Assembly (NCBI GenBank): GCA_963842955.1
Contig: CAWJIJ010000002.1
Location: forward strand, 62,001 to 126,000
Length of the DNA: 64,000 nucleotides
Origin: JARFQW01 sp963842955
GTDB lineage: Bacteria > Pseudomonadota > Gammaproteobacteria > Steroidobacterales > XN24
Reading direction: 5' to 3'
Both the position numbers and the translations under genes were made by a program. Below, piece after piece: positions 25,219 to 34,479 of this stretch (position 1 is the stretch's first letter; every line of letters begins with the position of its first letter). The notes below the pieces were generated by a model that ran no database searches, had not been told where the DNA came from, and saw only the letters and a program-made list of their open reading frames with translations.

Positions 25219-26553
25219 TCAGGGCGCCGCTGCCGTCCCGCCGGTCGCAAGGTAATCCAGGGCCAGGTAACTCAAGGCCCGTACGCCGGTTGGCAGCGCC
25301 GACTCGTCGACATAGAACCGAGGCGAGTGGTTTGACGGCGCAGTCGCGGGATTTTGCCCCGCCGGTGTGACGCCCAGGAAGAAATAGAGTCCGGGCACTT
25401 CGTTCGCGAAAAACGAGAAATCCTCAGCTCCCGTTACCAGGGAGGACTCCAGCAATCGGCTGTCGTCGGCCACCGCCTCCAGAGTCGGCAGCATGCGCCG
25501 GGTCAGTTCGGGATCGTTGACCGTAACCGGCACACCTTGTCCGATCACGACCTCCGCCTCGGCGCCGGCGCTGGCCGCGATGCTCGTGGCGGTCTGCTCG
25601 ATGCGCCGGTGGATATCCCGGCGCATGGGTTCGCTAAACGTACGGATCGTTCCGATGAGCTCAACGCTCTCGGGAATAATGTTGTTCCGAATGCCGCCGT
25701 GAATGCTGCCTACACTGATCACGGACGGCGCCCGGGTCACATCCACCTGGCGGCTGGATATCGTCTGCAGGGCAAGCACGATCTGGGCGGTCACTGTCAC
25801 CGGGTCCACGCCCGACCAGGGACGCGAGCCGTGGGTCTGCCGGCCCCGCACCACGATCTGGAAACGATCAGCGCTCGCCATGGCGGGCCCCGCCCGGTAG
25901 GTCAGGACGCCGCTGGCCTGGCTGGAGGTCACATGCAGGCCGAAGATCGCCTCCGGCCGAAGGGGCCGAAACACGCCCTCCTTGAGCATGAGTTCCGCAC
26001 CACCCTGCTCGCCCTGCGGGGCGCCTTCCTCCGCCGGCTGAAAGATGAACAGCACGGTTCCGGCGATCTGTTCCCTGAGTCCAGCCAGCACTTGGGCCGC
26101 AGCCATCAGGATCGCCACGTGGGCGTCGTGGCCGCAGGCATGCATGACCCCGGTTTCCTGGCCGTTGTAGGTGGAACGGACCGTCGATGCGAACGGCAGG
26201 CCAGTCTGCTCCGTCACCGGTAAGGCGTCCATGTCGGCGCGCAGGGCAACGACCGGACCGGGCCGCCCCCCCTTCAGCACGCCGATCACGCCGGTGTGGG
26301 CAATGCCGGTGCGCACGTCCAGGCCAAGCGCCTCGAGGTGGCGCGACACCAGGTCAGCCGTGCGCGTTTCCCGGTTGCCCAGTTCGGGGTTCTCGTGGAT
26401 GTCGCGACGCCAGGCAATCAGCCTGGGCTCGACGTCCGCAACAGCGGAGTCCACATCGGGGCGGCTCTCCGCGGGCTGGGCGCTCGCCCCCGGGGCCATT
26501 AGCCAGAGGCCTGCCAGGAAAAGCGCCCACGCAGACGGCCACCGTCCGCCCAT
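25219..26553 (-). CDS. M20D family amidohydrolase (carboxypeptidase/hippurate hydrolase-like), exported
   Basis: ATG 26553 begins 15 bases after the gltD stop; a GTG at 26583 would overlap gltD. The 444-residue product has a signal peptide ending near APGASA. It has the M20D metal site: MHACGHDAH (Cys and His ligands), PAEEGAPQGEQGG (Glu general base and ligand) and a later RGRQTHGSRPWSGVDP. NNIIPESVELIGTIRTFS is the dimerisation-domain signature. Family members cleave N-acyl or amino acid amide bonds (hippurate, indole-acetyl amino acids, N-acetyl amino acids). Its export suggests peptide or amide scavenging in the periplasm. It is the last gene of the glt operon. Confidence 0.88.
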   Translation of the reverse strand: MGGRWPSAWALFLAGLWLMAPGASAQPAESRPDVDSAVADVEPRLIAWRRDIHENPELGNRETRTADLVSRHLEALGLDVRTGIAHTGVIGVLKGGRPGPVVALRADMDALPVTEQTGLPFASTVRSTYNGQETGVMHACGHDAHVAILMAAAQVLAGLREQIAGTVLFIFQPAEEGAPQGEQGGAELMLKEGVFRPLRPEAIFGLHVTSSQASGVLTYRAGPAMASADRFQIVVRGRQTHGSRPWSGVDPVTVTAQIVLALQTISSRQVDVTRAPSVISVGSIHGGIRNNIIPESVELIGTIRTFSEPMRRDIHRRIEQTATSIAASAGAEAEVVIGQGVPVTVNDPELTRRMLPTLEAVADDSRLLESSLVTGAEDFSFFANEVPGLYFFLGVTPAGQNPATAPSNHSPRFYVDESALPTGVRALSYLALDYLATGGTAAAP

Positions 26554-26567
26554 CCCGGCGGGCTTGC

Positions 26568-27977
26568 CTAGACGCCGAGCCACTGGAGAATGCCGCGTGC
26601 CGCCTCACGGCCCTCGAAGACCGCAGTCACTACGAGGTCCGAGCCGCGCACCATGTCTCCTCCGGCGAATACCGCTGGATTGGCGGTCTGAAAAGGATAG
26701 GGTCCACCGCGGTGAACCTGCACCCGGCCATCCGCTTCGAGACCGACGCCAAGGGCGTTCATCCAGTCCGGCGGGCTGGGGCGAAATCCGAAAGCCACGA
26801 TGACCGCATCGGCCGGGAGGACTTCCTCGGTGCCCGGCACCGGCTCCGGACGGCGACGGCCACCCGGACCGGGGTCGCCGAGCTGAGTGCGCACGACCTT
26901 CACGCCTTCGACCGCATCGGACCCGATGATCTCCACCGGCTGGCGATTGAAGAGAAATCGCACGCCTTCCTCCCTGGAATTGCGGACTTCGCGCCGGGAG
27001 CCCGGCATGTTCTCCTCGTCTCTGCGGTAGGCGCAGGTGACGCTCTCGGCACCCTGGCGAATCGAGGTCCGGTTGCAGTCCATTCCGGTGTCCCCGCCGC
27101 CGAGCACAACGACGTTTTTTCCGGCCATGGAGACAAAGGGCTCATCGGCTCGGAGAATCCCCATCTCCCGGCGAATGTTCGAAATCAGGTACGGCAACGC
27201 CTCGACCACTCCGGGCAGGTCCTCCCCGGGCATGCCGCCGCGCACCGACCGATAGGTTCCCAGGCCGAGGAACACCGCGTCGTACTGCTGCTCGAGCTGG
27301 TCAACGGAAATGTCCCGGCCCACCTCGGTGCCGAGGACGAACTCCACGCCCATCTCCTCCATGAGGGCTCGCCGCCGCCGCACGACCTCCTTCTCCAGCT
27401 TGAAGGGCGGAATCCCGAACGTCAGCAGGCCACCAACCTCGTCATAGCGATCGAACACGACCGGGCGCACGCCGTTTCGAACCAGCACATCGGCAACCGC
27501 CAGGCCGGCGGGACCCGCGCCGACAACCGCAACTTCCTTGCCCGTATCCCGCACGTGGGACAGGTCCGGCCGCCAGCCGAGCTTGATGGCCTCGTCGGTG
27601 ATGTATTTCTCGATGCTGCCGATGCTGACTGCGCCGAATCCGTCGTTCAGGGTGCAGGCGCCCTCGCAGAGGCGGTCCTGGGGGCAGACGCGGCCACAGA
27701 TCTCCGGCAGCGAGTTGGTCCGGTGGGAAAGCTCTGCGGCCTCGAACAGGTTGCCGTCCTCCACGAGCTTCAGCCAGTTCGGAATGTAGTTGTGCACCGG
27801 GCACTTCCACTCGCAGTACGGGTTGCCGCAGCCCAGGCAACGCCCGGCCTGGTCTGCGGCCTGGTCCGGTCCGTACTGGCCATAGATCTCGTCGAAGTGG
27901 TGGATGCGCGCCTCGGCCGGCGTCTTCTCCGGGTCCTCGCGGGCGATCTCCATGAACTGCAGCGGGCGTTCGGTCAT
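26568..27977 (-). CDS. gltD: Glutamate synthase (NADPH) small subunit
   Basis: The 469-residue protein begins MTERPLQFMEIARED one base past the gltB stop. The N-terminal region holds the Cys set for two [4Fe-4S] clusters (AGRCLGCGNPYCEWKCPVHN and EICGRVCPQDRLCEGAC). The FAD site is VAVVGAGPAGLAVADVL and the NADPH site VVVLGGGDTGMDCNRT. It passes electrons from NADPH to the large subunit, which makes two glutamates from glutamine and 2-oxoglutarate. Its length is normal for the family. Confidence 0.97.
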   Translation of the reverse strand: MTERPLQFMEIAREDPEKTPAEARIHHFDEIYGQYGPDQAADQAGRCLGCGNPYCEWKCPVHNYIPNWLKLVEDGNLFEAAELSHRTNSLPEICGRVCPQDRLCEGACTLNDGFGAVSIGSIEKYITDEAIKLGWRPDLSHVRDTGKEVAVVGAGPAGLAVADVLVRNGVRPVVFDRYDEVGGLLTFGIPPFKLEKEVVRRRRALMEEMGVEFVLGTEVGRDISVDQLEQQYDAVFLGLGTYRSVRGGMPGEDLPGVVEALPYLISNIRREMGILRADEPFVSMAGKNVVVLGGGDTGMDCNRTSIRQGAESVTCAYRRDEENMPGSRREVRNSREEGVRFLFNRQPVEIIGSDAVEGVKVVRTQLGDPGPGGRRRPEPVPGTEEVLPADAVIVAFGFRPSPPDWMNALGVGLEADGRVQVHRGGPYPFQTANPAVFAGGDMVRGSDLVVTAVFEGREAARGILQWLGV

Positions 27978-27978
27978 A

Positions 27979-30900
27979 TCAGGCGGCCTGGCGGAGTGAA
28001 TCGATGAGCGTCTCCAGGTCGGCGGCCTTGGGCTTGACCAGCCAGAACTTGGGCAAGTACTCGCGGAAGTCGTCGAGGATCTGCCGCCCCCAGGCGCTGC
28101 CCGACTCGCGGACATGGGCGGCGACCAGGGTTCGAAGATGATGAAGATTTGCTTCCATGCTCTCGGGGGTAATCCTGTGTATGTCGATCAGCTCGTGGTT
28201 GTACCGGTCCACGAAATCCCGTTCCAGGTCGAGCACATAGGCGAAGCCGCCGGTCAGCCCCGCCCCGAAGTTCATGCCGGTGCGGCCCAGCACGGCCACC
28301 ACGCCGCCGGTCATGTATTCACAGCCATGGTCGCCGACGCCTTCAACGACCGCCGAAGCACCCGAATTGCGTACCGCAAAGCGTTCGCCCGCGCATCCGG
28401 CCGCATAGAGCCAGCCGCCCGTGGCACCGTAAAGGCAGGTGTTGCCGATGATCGCCGTCTCGCTGGCGACGAAGCGGCTGCCCGTGGGCGGGTAGATTAC
28501 GAGCTTGCCACCGGCCATGCCCTTGCCGACGTAATCGTTGGCATCGCCCTCCAGGTTCATGTGCAGCCCACCCACGTTCCAGACCCCGAAACTCTGACCC
28601 GCCGAGCCCTGGAGGCGCAGCACCACGGGCTTCTCTTCCATGAGGTGGTTGCCCCAGCGGCGCGCGATTTCCCCGGAGAGCCGGGCGCCCACCGAGCGGT
28701 GGAAATTGCTGACCCGATAGTGAAAGGTTCCGCCGCGCTTCTCCTCGATGCAGGCCCGGGTGTCCTCGACCATCTTTTCGGCCAGCTCGCCCCGGTCGAA
28801 CGGCGGGTTGCTCGGCTCCGTGCAGAACCGCGGCAGGCCGGCATCCAGGCCCCCGTCCGCGATAACCGGACTCAGGTCCAGGCGCTGCTGACGCCGTGTC
28901 GCACCGTCCTTGAGCGCCAGGCGCTCGTTGTGGCCGATGAGTTCATCGAGGCTGCGCATGCCCAGCGCGGCCAATCGCTCCCTGACCTCCCGGGCCACGA
29001 ACTGGAAGTAGTTCATCACCATTTCGGGCAGACCGATGAAGTGCCGCCGGCGCAGCACGTTGTTCTGGGTCGCAACGCCCGTGGCGCAGTTGTTGAGATG
29101 ACAGATCCTCAGGTACTTGCACCCCAGGGCGACCATAGGGGCCGTGCCAAAGCCGAAACTCTCGGCCCCCAGCGCGGCCGCCTTCAGAACGTCGAGCCCG
29201 GTCTTCAGGCCGCCGTCGGTTTGCAGCCGGATCTTGCTTCTCAGGCCGTTGGCACGGAGCACCTGGTGGGTTTCCGCCAGGCCCATTTCCCAGGGGCTGC
29301 CCGCGTACTTCACGCTCGTCAGCGGACTGGCGCCGGTCCCGCCGTCATACCCGGAAATGGTGATCAGGTCCGCGTAGGCCTTGGCGACACCGGCGGCAAC
29401 CGTCCCGACACCTGGTTCGGACACCAGCTTGACGGACACGAGCGCCGCCGGATTGACCTGTTTGAGGTCAAAAATCAGCTGAGCCAGGTCCTCGATGGAA
29501 TAGATGTCATGGTGCGGCGGCGGCGAAATCAATCCGACCCCGGGGCGGGCATAGCGAAGCCGCGCGATCATCTCGTTGACCTTGTGGCCCGGCAGCTGGC
29601 CGCCCTCGCCGGGCTTTGCGCCCTGGGCGACCTTGATCTGCAGGACCTCGGCGTTGACCAGGTACTCGGCCGTGACCCCGAAACGTCCCGACGCCACCTG
29701 CTTGATCTTGGACATCCGCTCGGTGCCGTAGCGGGCGGGATCCTCGCCACCTTCGCCGGAATTCGAGCGTGCGCCCAGCCGGTTCATGGCCACTGCGAGG
29801 GCCTCATGGGCCTCCGGTGACAGCGCCCCCAGGGACATCCCGGCCGAATCGAAACGCCGCAGAATGGCCTCCTCCGGCTCGACCTGCTCAAGAGGAACCG
29901 GATCGCCGGCGGGAGTCAGGTCCAGGAGGTCCCGCAATACCGCGGGCGGGCGATCGTTCACCAGCCGCGCGTATTGTTCGTAGAGGCTGTAGTCACCGGT
30001 CTGGACCGCCGCCTGGAGCGAAGCAATGACGTCCGGGTTGTAAGCGTGGTATTCGCCGCCGTGGACATACTTCAGCAGGCCACCCTGTTCCACTTCGGCC
30101 CGCTGACTCCAGGCCCTCTGAGACAGGGTCAGCTGGTCGGAATGGAGATCCTCGAAGTTGGCTCCCTGGATCCGGCTGACGGTCCCGACGAAGCAGCGCT
30201 CCACGACTTCCTCGTTCAGCCCCACGATTTCGAAGAGCTGAGCGCCTCGGTAGCTGGCAATGGTGCTGATGCCCATCTTGGACATGATCTTGAAAAGCCC
30301 CTTGCGAATACCCCGGCGGTAGCCGCGTCCCAGCTGGCGACCGCGATTGCGATCCACTCGAAGCTCACCGGTCCGGGTCATGTCATGCAGGACCTCGTAG
30401 GCGAGATAGGGATAAATCGCCGTGGCACCGTAGCCGATCAGACAGGCGAACTGGTGTGGATCCCGGGCGACGCCGGTTTCCAGGATCAGGTTACAGGCGC
30501 AGCGCAGCCCCGTGCTGACCAGGTGATGATGGACGGCACCGGTCGCCAGCAGGGCGTGCACCGGCACATGCCCCTTGCGCATCTCCCGGTCGGACAACAC
30601 GATAATCAGGCAACCGGCGCGAGCGGCCGCCTCGACCTCGGCGCATATCTGGTCGAGGGCAGCAGTCAGACTCACGGTTTCGGGCCGGTTCAGATCGACC
30701 ACGCAGAAGCCGCCGCCGCGTCCCTGTATCGCAAGGATCTGGCGGAATTTCCGCTGCGAGAGCACCGGTGAATTCATGACGATCCGCTCGGCGTGGCCGG
30801 CCTCGGGCTCCAGCACATTGCGCTCCGGTCCGATCTGGGTCTCCAGCGACATCACTACCCGTTCGCGAAGCGGATCGATGGGCGGATTGGTGACCTGGGC

Positions 30901-32439
30901 AAACTGCTGGCGGAAGTAATCGAACAGGGAGCGGACCCGCCGGGACAGGACCGGCAGCGGCGTGTCGTCGCCCATCGAGCCCACGGCTTCAGCTTCCGCC
31001 TCCGCCAGCGGCCGGAGCACCTCGTCGCGTTCCTCGCGGCTGACGTTGAACATTTTCTCGTAGGAACGCAGCTTCGAGCGATCCATGGGCTCGGCCAGCA
31101 GCTGCGGATCGATCAGCTCCGACTCCAGGTACTGGACGCCGCGCCGCAGCCATTCCTTGTACGGATGGCGGGTTTTCAGGCGATCCTCGATATCGCCGGT
31201 TCCGAGAATCTCCCCGGTGGCGGTGTCAACGACCAGCATCTGGCCCGGGCCGAGCCGGCCCTTTGCCACGACGTCGGCCGGCGCGTAGTCCCACACGCCG
31301 ATCTCCGAGGCAATCGTGATGTGCCCGTCGTCCGTGACCACGTACCGGGCCGGCCGCAGGCCATTGCGGTCGAGCACGCAGCCGGCCTGGCGACCATCCG
31401 TGAACACGATGCCGGCCGGTCCGTCCCACGGCTCCATGTGCATGCCGTAGTACTCGTAGAAGGCACGCGCATCCGAGTCGATGTCATCCACGGTCTGCCA
31501 GGCCGGCGGTATGAGGAGCCGGATCGCCTTGGCCAGCTCCATGCCGCCCGCCACGAGCACTTCCAGCATATTGTCCAGACTGCTGGAATCCGAGCCGTTC
31601 ATGGACACCAGCGGCGTGAGCTCAGCGAGTTCGGGGAGCAGATCGGTTTTGAGGATCGGACCGCGGGCCACCGCCCAGTTCCGGTTGCCCCGGATCGTGT
31701 TGATTTCGCCGTTGTGCGCCAGGAACCTGAACGGCTGGGCAAGCCGCCATTCGGGCCAGGTATTGGTGGAAAACCGCTGATGAAACATGCAGATACGCGA
31801 GGTCAGGCGCGCGTCCGCGAGATCCGGGTAGAAGCGAGCCAGGTGCACCGGCATGACCATCGCCTTGTAGGACAGAGTCCTGCAGGACAGGCTGGCCAGA
31901 TAGAACGCCCCCTCCTCCTCGCGCAGCGCCATCTCCGTACGCCGCCGCGCGACCAGCAGACGCCGTTCGAAGGTGGCCGGATCCATGTCCTCGCCCGGTT
32001 CGGCAAAGACCTGCTCGATTCTCGGCAGGGACGCCAGCGCCTCTTCTCCGCAGACTTCCGGGTCCACGGGCACTACCCGCCAGGTCACAACGGTCAGACC
32101 GGCAGCGCCGATCTGCTTGTCCAGCTCGGCGCGGCAGCGGGCCGCCGCCGCCTCGTCACGGGGCAGAAACACCTGGCCCACGCCGAAGGTCAGCCCCAGG
32201 GGCGATCCCGCCACGTCCCGAAGGAAGCCCTCCGGGAGCGCCATCAGGAGGCCGCACCCATCGCCGGTCTTGCCGTCGGCGGCTACCGCGCCCCGATGGG
32301 TCAGCCGGGTCAGGGCCGTCATCGCGGTCTCGACGACGTGGTGGCTGGCTTCGCCACGAAGACTGGCAATCAGGCCGAAGCCACAGCTGTCCTTCTCGAA
32401 GGAGGGGTGATAGAGACCATTTTGGGGCGGTACGCGCAT
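27979..32439 (-). CDS. gltB: Glutamate synthase large subunit
   Basis: ATG 32439 is chosen because CAGGAG lies five bases upstream and the N-terminal propeptide is then a normal length. The 1486-residue protein has a class II glutaminase domain whose nucleophile Cys follows the short propeptide (FEKDSCGFGL). A central domain, the FMN-binding synthase domain (GTGASPLTSVKYAGSPWEM), and the [3Fe-4S] motif CKYLRICHLNNCATG near residue 1110 follow. The C-terminal GXGXG beta-helix (YVGKGMAGGKLVIYPP) ends the protein. It is the ammonia-assimilating GOGAT with GltD. The stop is two bases from the gltD start. Confidence 0.97.
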   Translation of the reverse strand: MRVPPQNGLYHPSFEKDSCGFGLIASLRGEASHHVVETAMTALTRLTHRGAVAADGKTGDGCGLLMALPEGFLRDVAGSPLGLTFGVGQVFLPRDEAAAARCRAELDKQIGAAGLTVVTWRVVPVDPEVCGEEALASLPRIEQVFAEPGEDMDPATFERRLLVARRRTEMALREEEGAFYLASLSCRTLSYKAMVMPVHLARFYPDLADARLTSRICMFHQRFSTNTWPEWRLAQPFRFLAHNGEINTIRGNRNWAVARGPILKTDLLPELAELTPLVSMNGSDSSSLDNMLEVLVAGGMELAKAIRLLIPPAWQTVDDIDSDARAFYEYYGMHMEPWDGPAGIVFTDGRQAGCVLDRNGLRPARYVVTDDGHITIASEIGVWDYAPADVVAKGRLGPGQMLVVDTATGEILGTGDIEDRLKTRHPYKEWLRRGVQYLESELIDPQLLAEPMDRSKLRSYEKMFNVSREERDEVLRPLAEAEAEAVGSMGDDTPLPVLSRRVRSLFDYFRQQFAQVTNPPIDPLRERVVMSLETQIGPERNVLEPEAGHAERIVMNSPVLSQRKFRQILAIQGRGGGFCVVDLNRPETVSLTAALDQICAEVEAAARAGCLIIVLSDREMRKGHVPVHALLATGAVHHHLVSTGLRCACNLILETGVARDPHQFACLIGYGATAIYPYLAYEVLHDMTRTGELRVDRNRGRQLGRGYRRGIRKGLFKIMSKMGISTIASYRGAQLFEIVGLNEEVVERCFVGTVSRIQGANFEDLHSDQLTLSQRAWSQRAEVEQGGLLKYVHGGEYHAYNPDVIASLQAAVQTGDYSLYEQYARLVNDRPPAVLRDLLDLTPAGDPVPLEQVEPEEAILRRFDSAGMSLGALSPEAHEALAVAMNRLGARSNSGEGGEDPARYGTERMSKIKQVASGRFGVTAEYLVNAEVLQIKVAQGAKPGEGGQLPGHKVNEMIARLRYARPGVGLISPPPHHDIYSIEDLAQLIFDLKQVNPAALVSVKLVSEPGVGTVAAGVAKAYADLITISGYDGGTGASPLTSVKYAGSPWEMGLAETHQVLRANGLRSKIRLQTDGGLKTGLDVLKAAALGAESFGFGTAPMVALGCKYLRICHLNNCATGVATQNNVLRRRHFIGLPEMVMNYFQFVAREVRERLAALGMRSLDELIGHNERLALKDGATRRQQRLDLSPVIADGGLDAGLPRFCTEPSNPPFDRGELAEKMVEDTRACIEEKRGGTFHYRVSNFHRSVGARLSGEIARRWGNHLMEEKPVVLRLQGSAGQSFGVWNVGGLHMNLEGDANDYVGKGMAGGKLVIYPPTGSRFVASETAIIGNTCLYGATGGWLYAAGCAGERFAVRNSGASAVVEGVGDHGCEYMTGGVVAVLGRTGMNFGAGLTGGFAYVLDLERDFVDRYNHELIDIHRITPESMEANLHHLRTLVAAHVRESGSAWGRQILDDFREYLPKFWLVKPKAADLETLIDSLRQAA

Positions 32440-32580
32440 AGCAACTCCTGCCGGCGCCATGCCGGCCCTGCTGTCTCCTCCGCTGGGCCGGGTCCGTCGC
32501 GCGGCGCCTCGAGGGCCGCCGCGTCGCGTACCGCTATTGTCGGATCGGGCGACCCGACCTGCGGGCCGCCGCGACCCCCT

Positions 32581-32609
32581 ATAAAACTAAAGCGCCGCGA
32601 ACAGGTCAA
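32581..32609 (-). promoter_or_regulatory. Probable sigma-70 promoter of gltB
   Basis: On the minus strand, TTGACC (32609-32604) and TTTTAT (32586-32581) are 17 bp apart, matching five and four of six consensus bases. Transcription would start near 32574, leaving a leader of about 135 nt before gltB. The AT-rich -10 region is conspicuous in this GC-rich divergent spacer. Confidence 0.5.
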
Positions 32610-32668
32610 ATCCTCTTACACTTGACAGGCATTCGAATTCCGGCACAAAGGCACCGGAGGTAGGAACC

Positions 32669-33226
32669 ATCTCCCGATTCAAGGTCTACGCTGCCGGGGC
32701 TCTTGCCGTCTTAATGCTCGCCCCGGCGGTCCCTGCGCTGGCCGGCGGTCCCGGCAGCACGCAGAGCGGGCCCGTTTACAAGGCGCGTCTCTATCGGGCA
32801 GAGATCCCGCCGGCCCACGAGGCAGGGGTGACCCGAATCGGCGTCATTCTTCCGCCGAAGGCACAGGTGGTGAAGGTGGAGGCCTTCATTGTCGACAAAG
32901 ATTATGGCCGGCGAACTGACGGCTGGGGCCAGGGTCGCTGCGACCTGGAGTCCGGGCAGTGTCCGCTGCCGGCGACCGGCATTGCGCGGCTGACTCGTTC
33001 GGGGACCGACGTGGATCAGGAGGTTGCGGCCGACTTCGTCAACTTCTCGGACAACGAAACGCGCTATGGGAAGCTCAGAGTGGTGTTCCTGCCCGTAGGC
33101 AGCTTACGGAAGACCTATCGGCCGAAATCCTGCATTGTGCGCTCGGTTTGCGGGTTTGCCGGTCCGGTCGAATCCGACCTGTTCACGCCGGATCCGGAAG
33201 ACCGGGTCCTGATCCTGCAGGACTAG
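32669..33226 (+). CDS. Exported protein of unknown function, probable ATC start codon
   Basis: The frame is coding before its first ATG (32714). Starting at ATC 32669 gives a perfect signal peptide (ISRFKVYAAGALAVLMLAP, cleaved after VPALA), and GGAGGT (32656-32661) sits seven bases upstream. The ATG start would keep only 11 residues of the leader. No ATG, GTG or TTG in frame fits. The mature protein (about 160 residues) is beta-rich with VTRIGVILPPKAQVVKVEAF and four Cys (GRCDLESGQC, SCIVRSVC). I do not recognise a family. A one-base sequencing error turning ATG into ATC is the main alternative. Confidence 0.65.
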   Translation: MSRFKVYAAGALAVLMLAPAVPALAGGPGSTQSGPVYKARLYRAEIPPAHEAGVTRIGVILPPKAQVVKVEAFIVDKDYGRRTDGWGQGRCDLESGQCPLPATGIARLTRSGTDVDQEVAADFVNFSDNETRYGKLRVVFLPVGSLRKTYRPKSCIVRSVCGFAGPVESDLFTPDPEDRVLILQD

Positions 33227-33251
33227 GAAACGGCGCTCGGCGCCCGTGAAG

Positions 33252-33569
33252 CTAGTTGCTCCTGAGCGAAGACACCACGTAGGAACCGTTGCGGAATCCC
33301 TCGAAATAGTGCCAGACCAGGGGATGCATGATCCTGTCCCCGGAGTCGTCCACCTCGAGGTTGACCTGCGCCACATAGGTTTCGTGCGCCGCGTTGTCCA
33401 CGAGCAGGCGGTACCAGGGCTCGTCCTTCGGCGGGCGCGTCAGGGCCACCGCCTCGTACCAGGCATCGGACTGCCGGAACGAAGCGTCCACGTCCACGAC
33501 CACACCGCGATAGTTGAAGCGGCGGTGGACGACAAGCTGGCCGATGCTGAATATGGGTTGCCCCGTCAC
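33252..33569 (-). CDS. hspQ: Heat shock protein HspQ-like (hemimethylated-DNA-binding YccV domain)
   Basis: GTG 33569 opens a 105-residue protein with the YccV/HspQ domain. It shows IFSIGQLVVHRRFNYRGVVV, a PPKDEPWYRLLVDNA segment, and a conserved YVAQVNLEVDDSGDRIMHPL. E. coli HspQ promotes degradation of mutant DnaA and acts as a Lon enhancer. The domain also binds hemimethylated DNA in some assays. A -10-like TATACT lies at 33606-33601 on the minus strand, about 30 bases before the start. Confidence 0.88.
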   Translation of the reverse strand: MTGQPIFSIGQLVVHRRFNYRGVVVDVDASFRQSDAWYEAVALTRPPKDEPWYRLLVDNAAHETYVAQVNLEVDDSGDRIMHPLVWHYFEGFRNGSYVVSSLRSN

Positions 33570-33625
33570 CTTCGGGACCTCCGGGTTGACCGGTCAATCG
33601 AGTATAGACGGCAATCCGGGACCCA

Positions 33626-33681
33626 CCTGAGCGCCCCGTCGGGAGCTCAGGCACGACCCTCGGCGGCGGCGGTGCCGAGGG
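33626..33681. repeat. Two adjacent inverted repeats in the hspQ/DUF924 divergent spacer
   Basis: CCTGAGC (33626-33632) pairs with GCTCAGG (33645-33651), a 7-bp stem with a 12-nt loop. CCCTCGGC (33657-33664) pairs with GCCGAGGG (33674-33681), an 8-bp stem with a 9-nt loop. Both are perfect. Neither is followed by a T run, and both lie upstream of the genes on either side. Confidence 0.45.
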
Positions 33682-33819
33682 GCAAGGGCTCCTCCGGGAG
33701 GCGGGCCGGACCCGCGAGACCCGGAGGGTGTGCCGATTTCCAAAGGCGCTTGGCTCCCTCGGACTCGGCTATATTCGGGTATTGCCGTATTACCGACGAA
33801 TCGCAAGACGCGCAGACCC

Positions 33820-34440
33820 ATGACCGCAGACGATGCCAGGATCAACGACCTCCTCCGCTACTGGTTCGGGGATGCGCCCATGAATCCGGCGGCGCTGGCC
33901 GAGCGGCAGGAGTTCTGGTTCGGTCAGGATGCGGACCGGGACCGGGCCATCGGGGAGCGCCTGGAAGGCCTGGTTCGCGAAGCAGAGGCCGTCAGGCTAG
34001 ACGGGTGGGCGAAATCCGCCCGGGGCCGTCTCGCCCTGATCCTTCTACATGACCAGATCCGCCGCAACATCTTTCGGGGTATGCCGGAGGCGTTCTCGCG
34101 GGACGGACGGGCTCGCTATCTCATGCGCGACGGCTTCGCCCGCCAGATGGACCTGCAGCTATCGCCGGTCGAGCGCTGCTTCTTCTTCCGGCCCCTCCTG
34201 CACTCGGAGTCGCTGCATGACCAGGAAACCGCGGTGGACCGCTACCGGCAGCTCGAACTCGAGGTGTCGGACGCGCTTCGGCCCCTTTTCGCGGGCTTCA
34301 CCCGCCAGGCCGTGGCGCACCGCGACGTTATCGCCCGGTTCGGCCGCTTTCCTCACCGGAACAAGATCGTCGGCCGCCTGAGCACCCCCGAAGAGCAGGC
34401 TTACCTCGCCGGGTCCCCCCCGGACTTCCACCAGCGCTAA
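33820..34440 (+). CDS. DUF924 family protein
   Basis: ATG 33820 is chosen since conserved sequence begins there (INDLLRYWFGDA). The frame upstream is unrelated. The 206-residue all-helical protein has the family marks EFWFGQDADRDRAIGERL, ALILLHDQIRRNIFRG, FFFRPLLHSESLHDQ and GRFPHRNKIVGR. DUF924 has a TPR-like fold and unknown function; it is widespread in proteobacteria. A TATATT box lies at about 33771-33776 without a good -35. Confidence 0.88.
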   Translation: MTADDARINDLLRYWFGDAPMNPAALAERQEFWFGQDADRDRAIGERLEGLVREAEAVRLDGWAKSARGRLALILLHDQIRRNIFRGMPEAFSRDGRARYLMRDGFARQMDLQLSPVERCFFFRPLLHSESLHDQETAVDRYRQLELEVSDALRPLFAGFTRQAVAHRDVIARFGRFPHRNKIVGRLSTPEEQAYLAGSPPDFHQR

Positions 34441-34479
34441 CGACCGGGAACTCCCAAGCCGCCCTCCGGCGGACCTGCA

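Noticed and set aside
26187..28007. A long plus-strand frame across the amidohydrolase and gltD
   Set aside because: It crosses two well-supported minus-strand genes and has no recognisable domain.
28114..29820. A 568-codon open frame on the plus strand antisense to gltB
   Set aside because: It lies wholly within gltB, has no family resemblance and shows the Arg/Ala/Gly/His-rich composition expected from the complement of a GC-rich gene.
32622..32627. Perfect TTGACA on the plus strand before the ATC-start gene
   Set aside because: The -10 place at 17 bp reads ACAAAG, and the implied start would fall on the ribosome-binding site.
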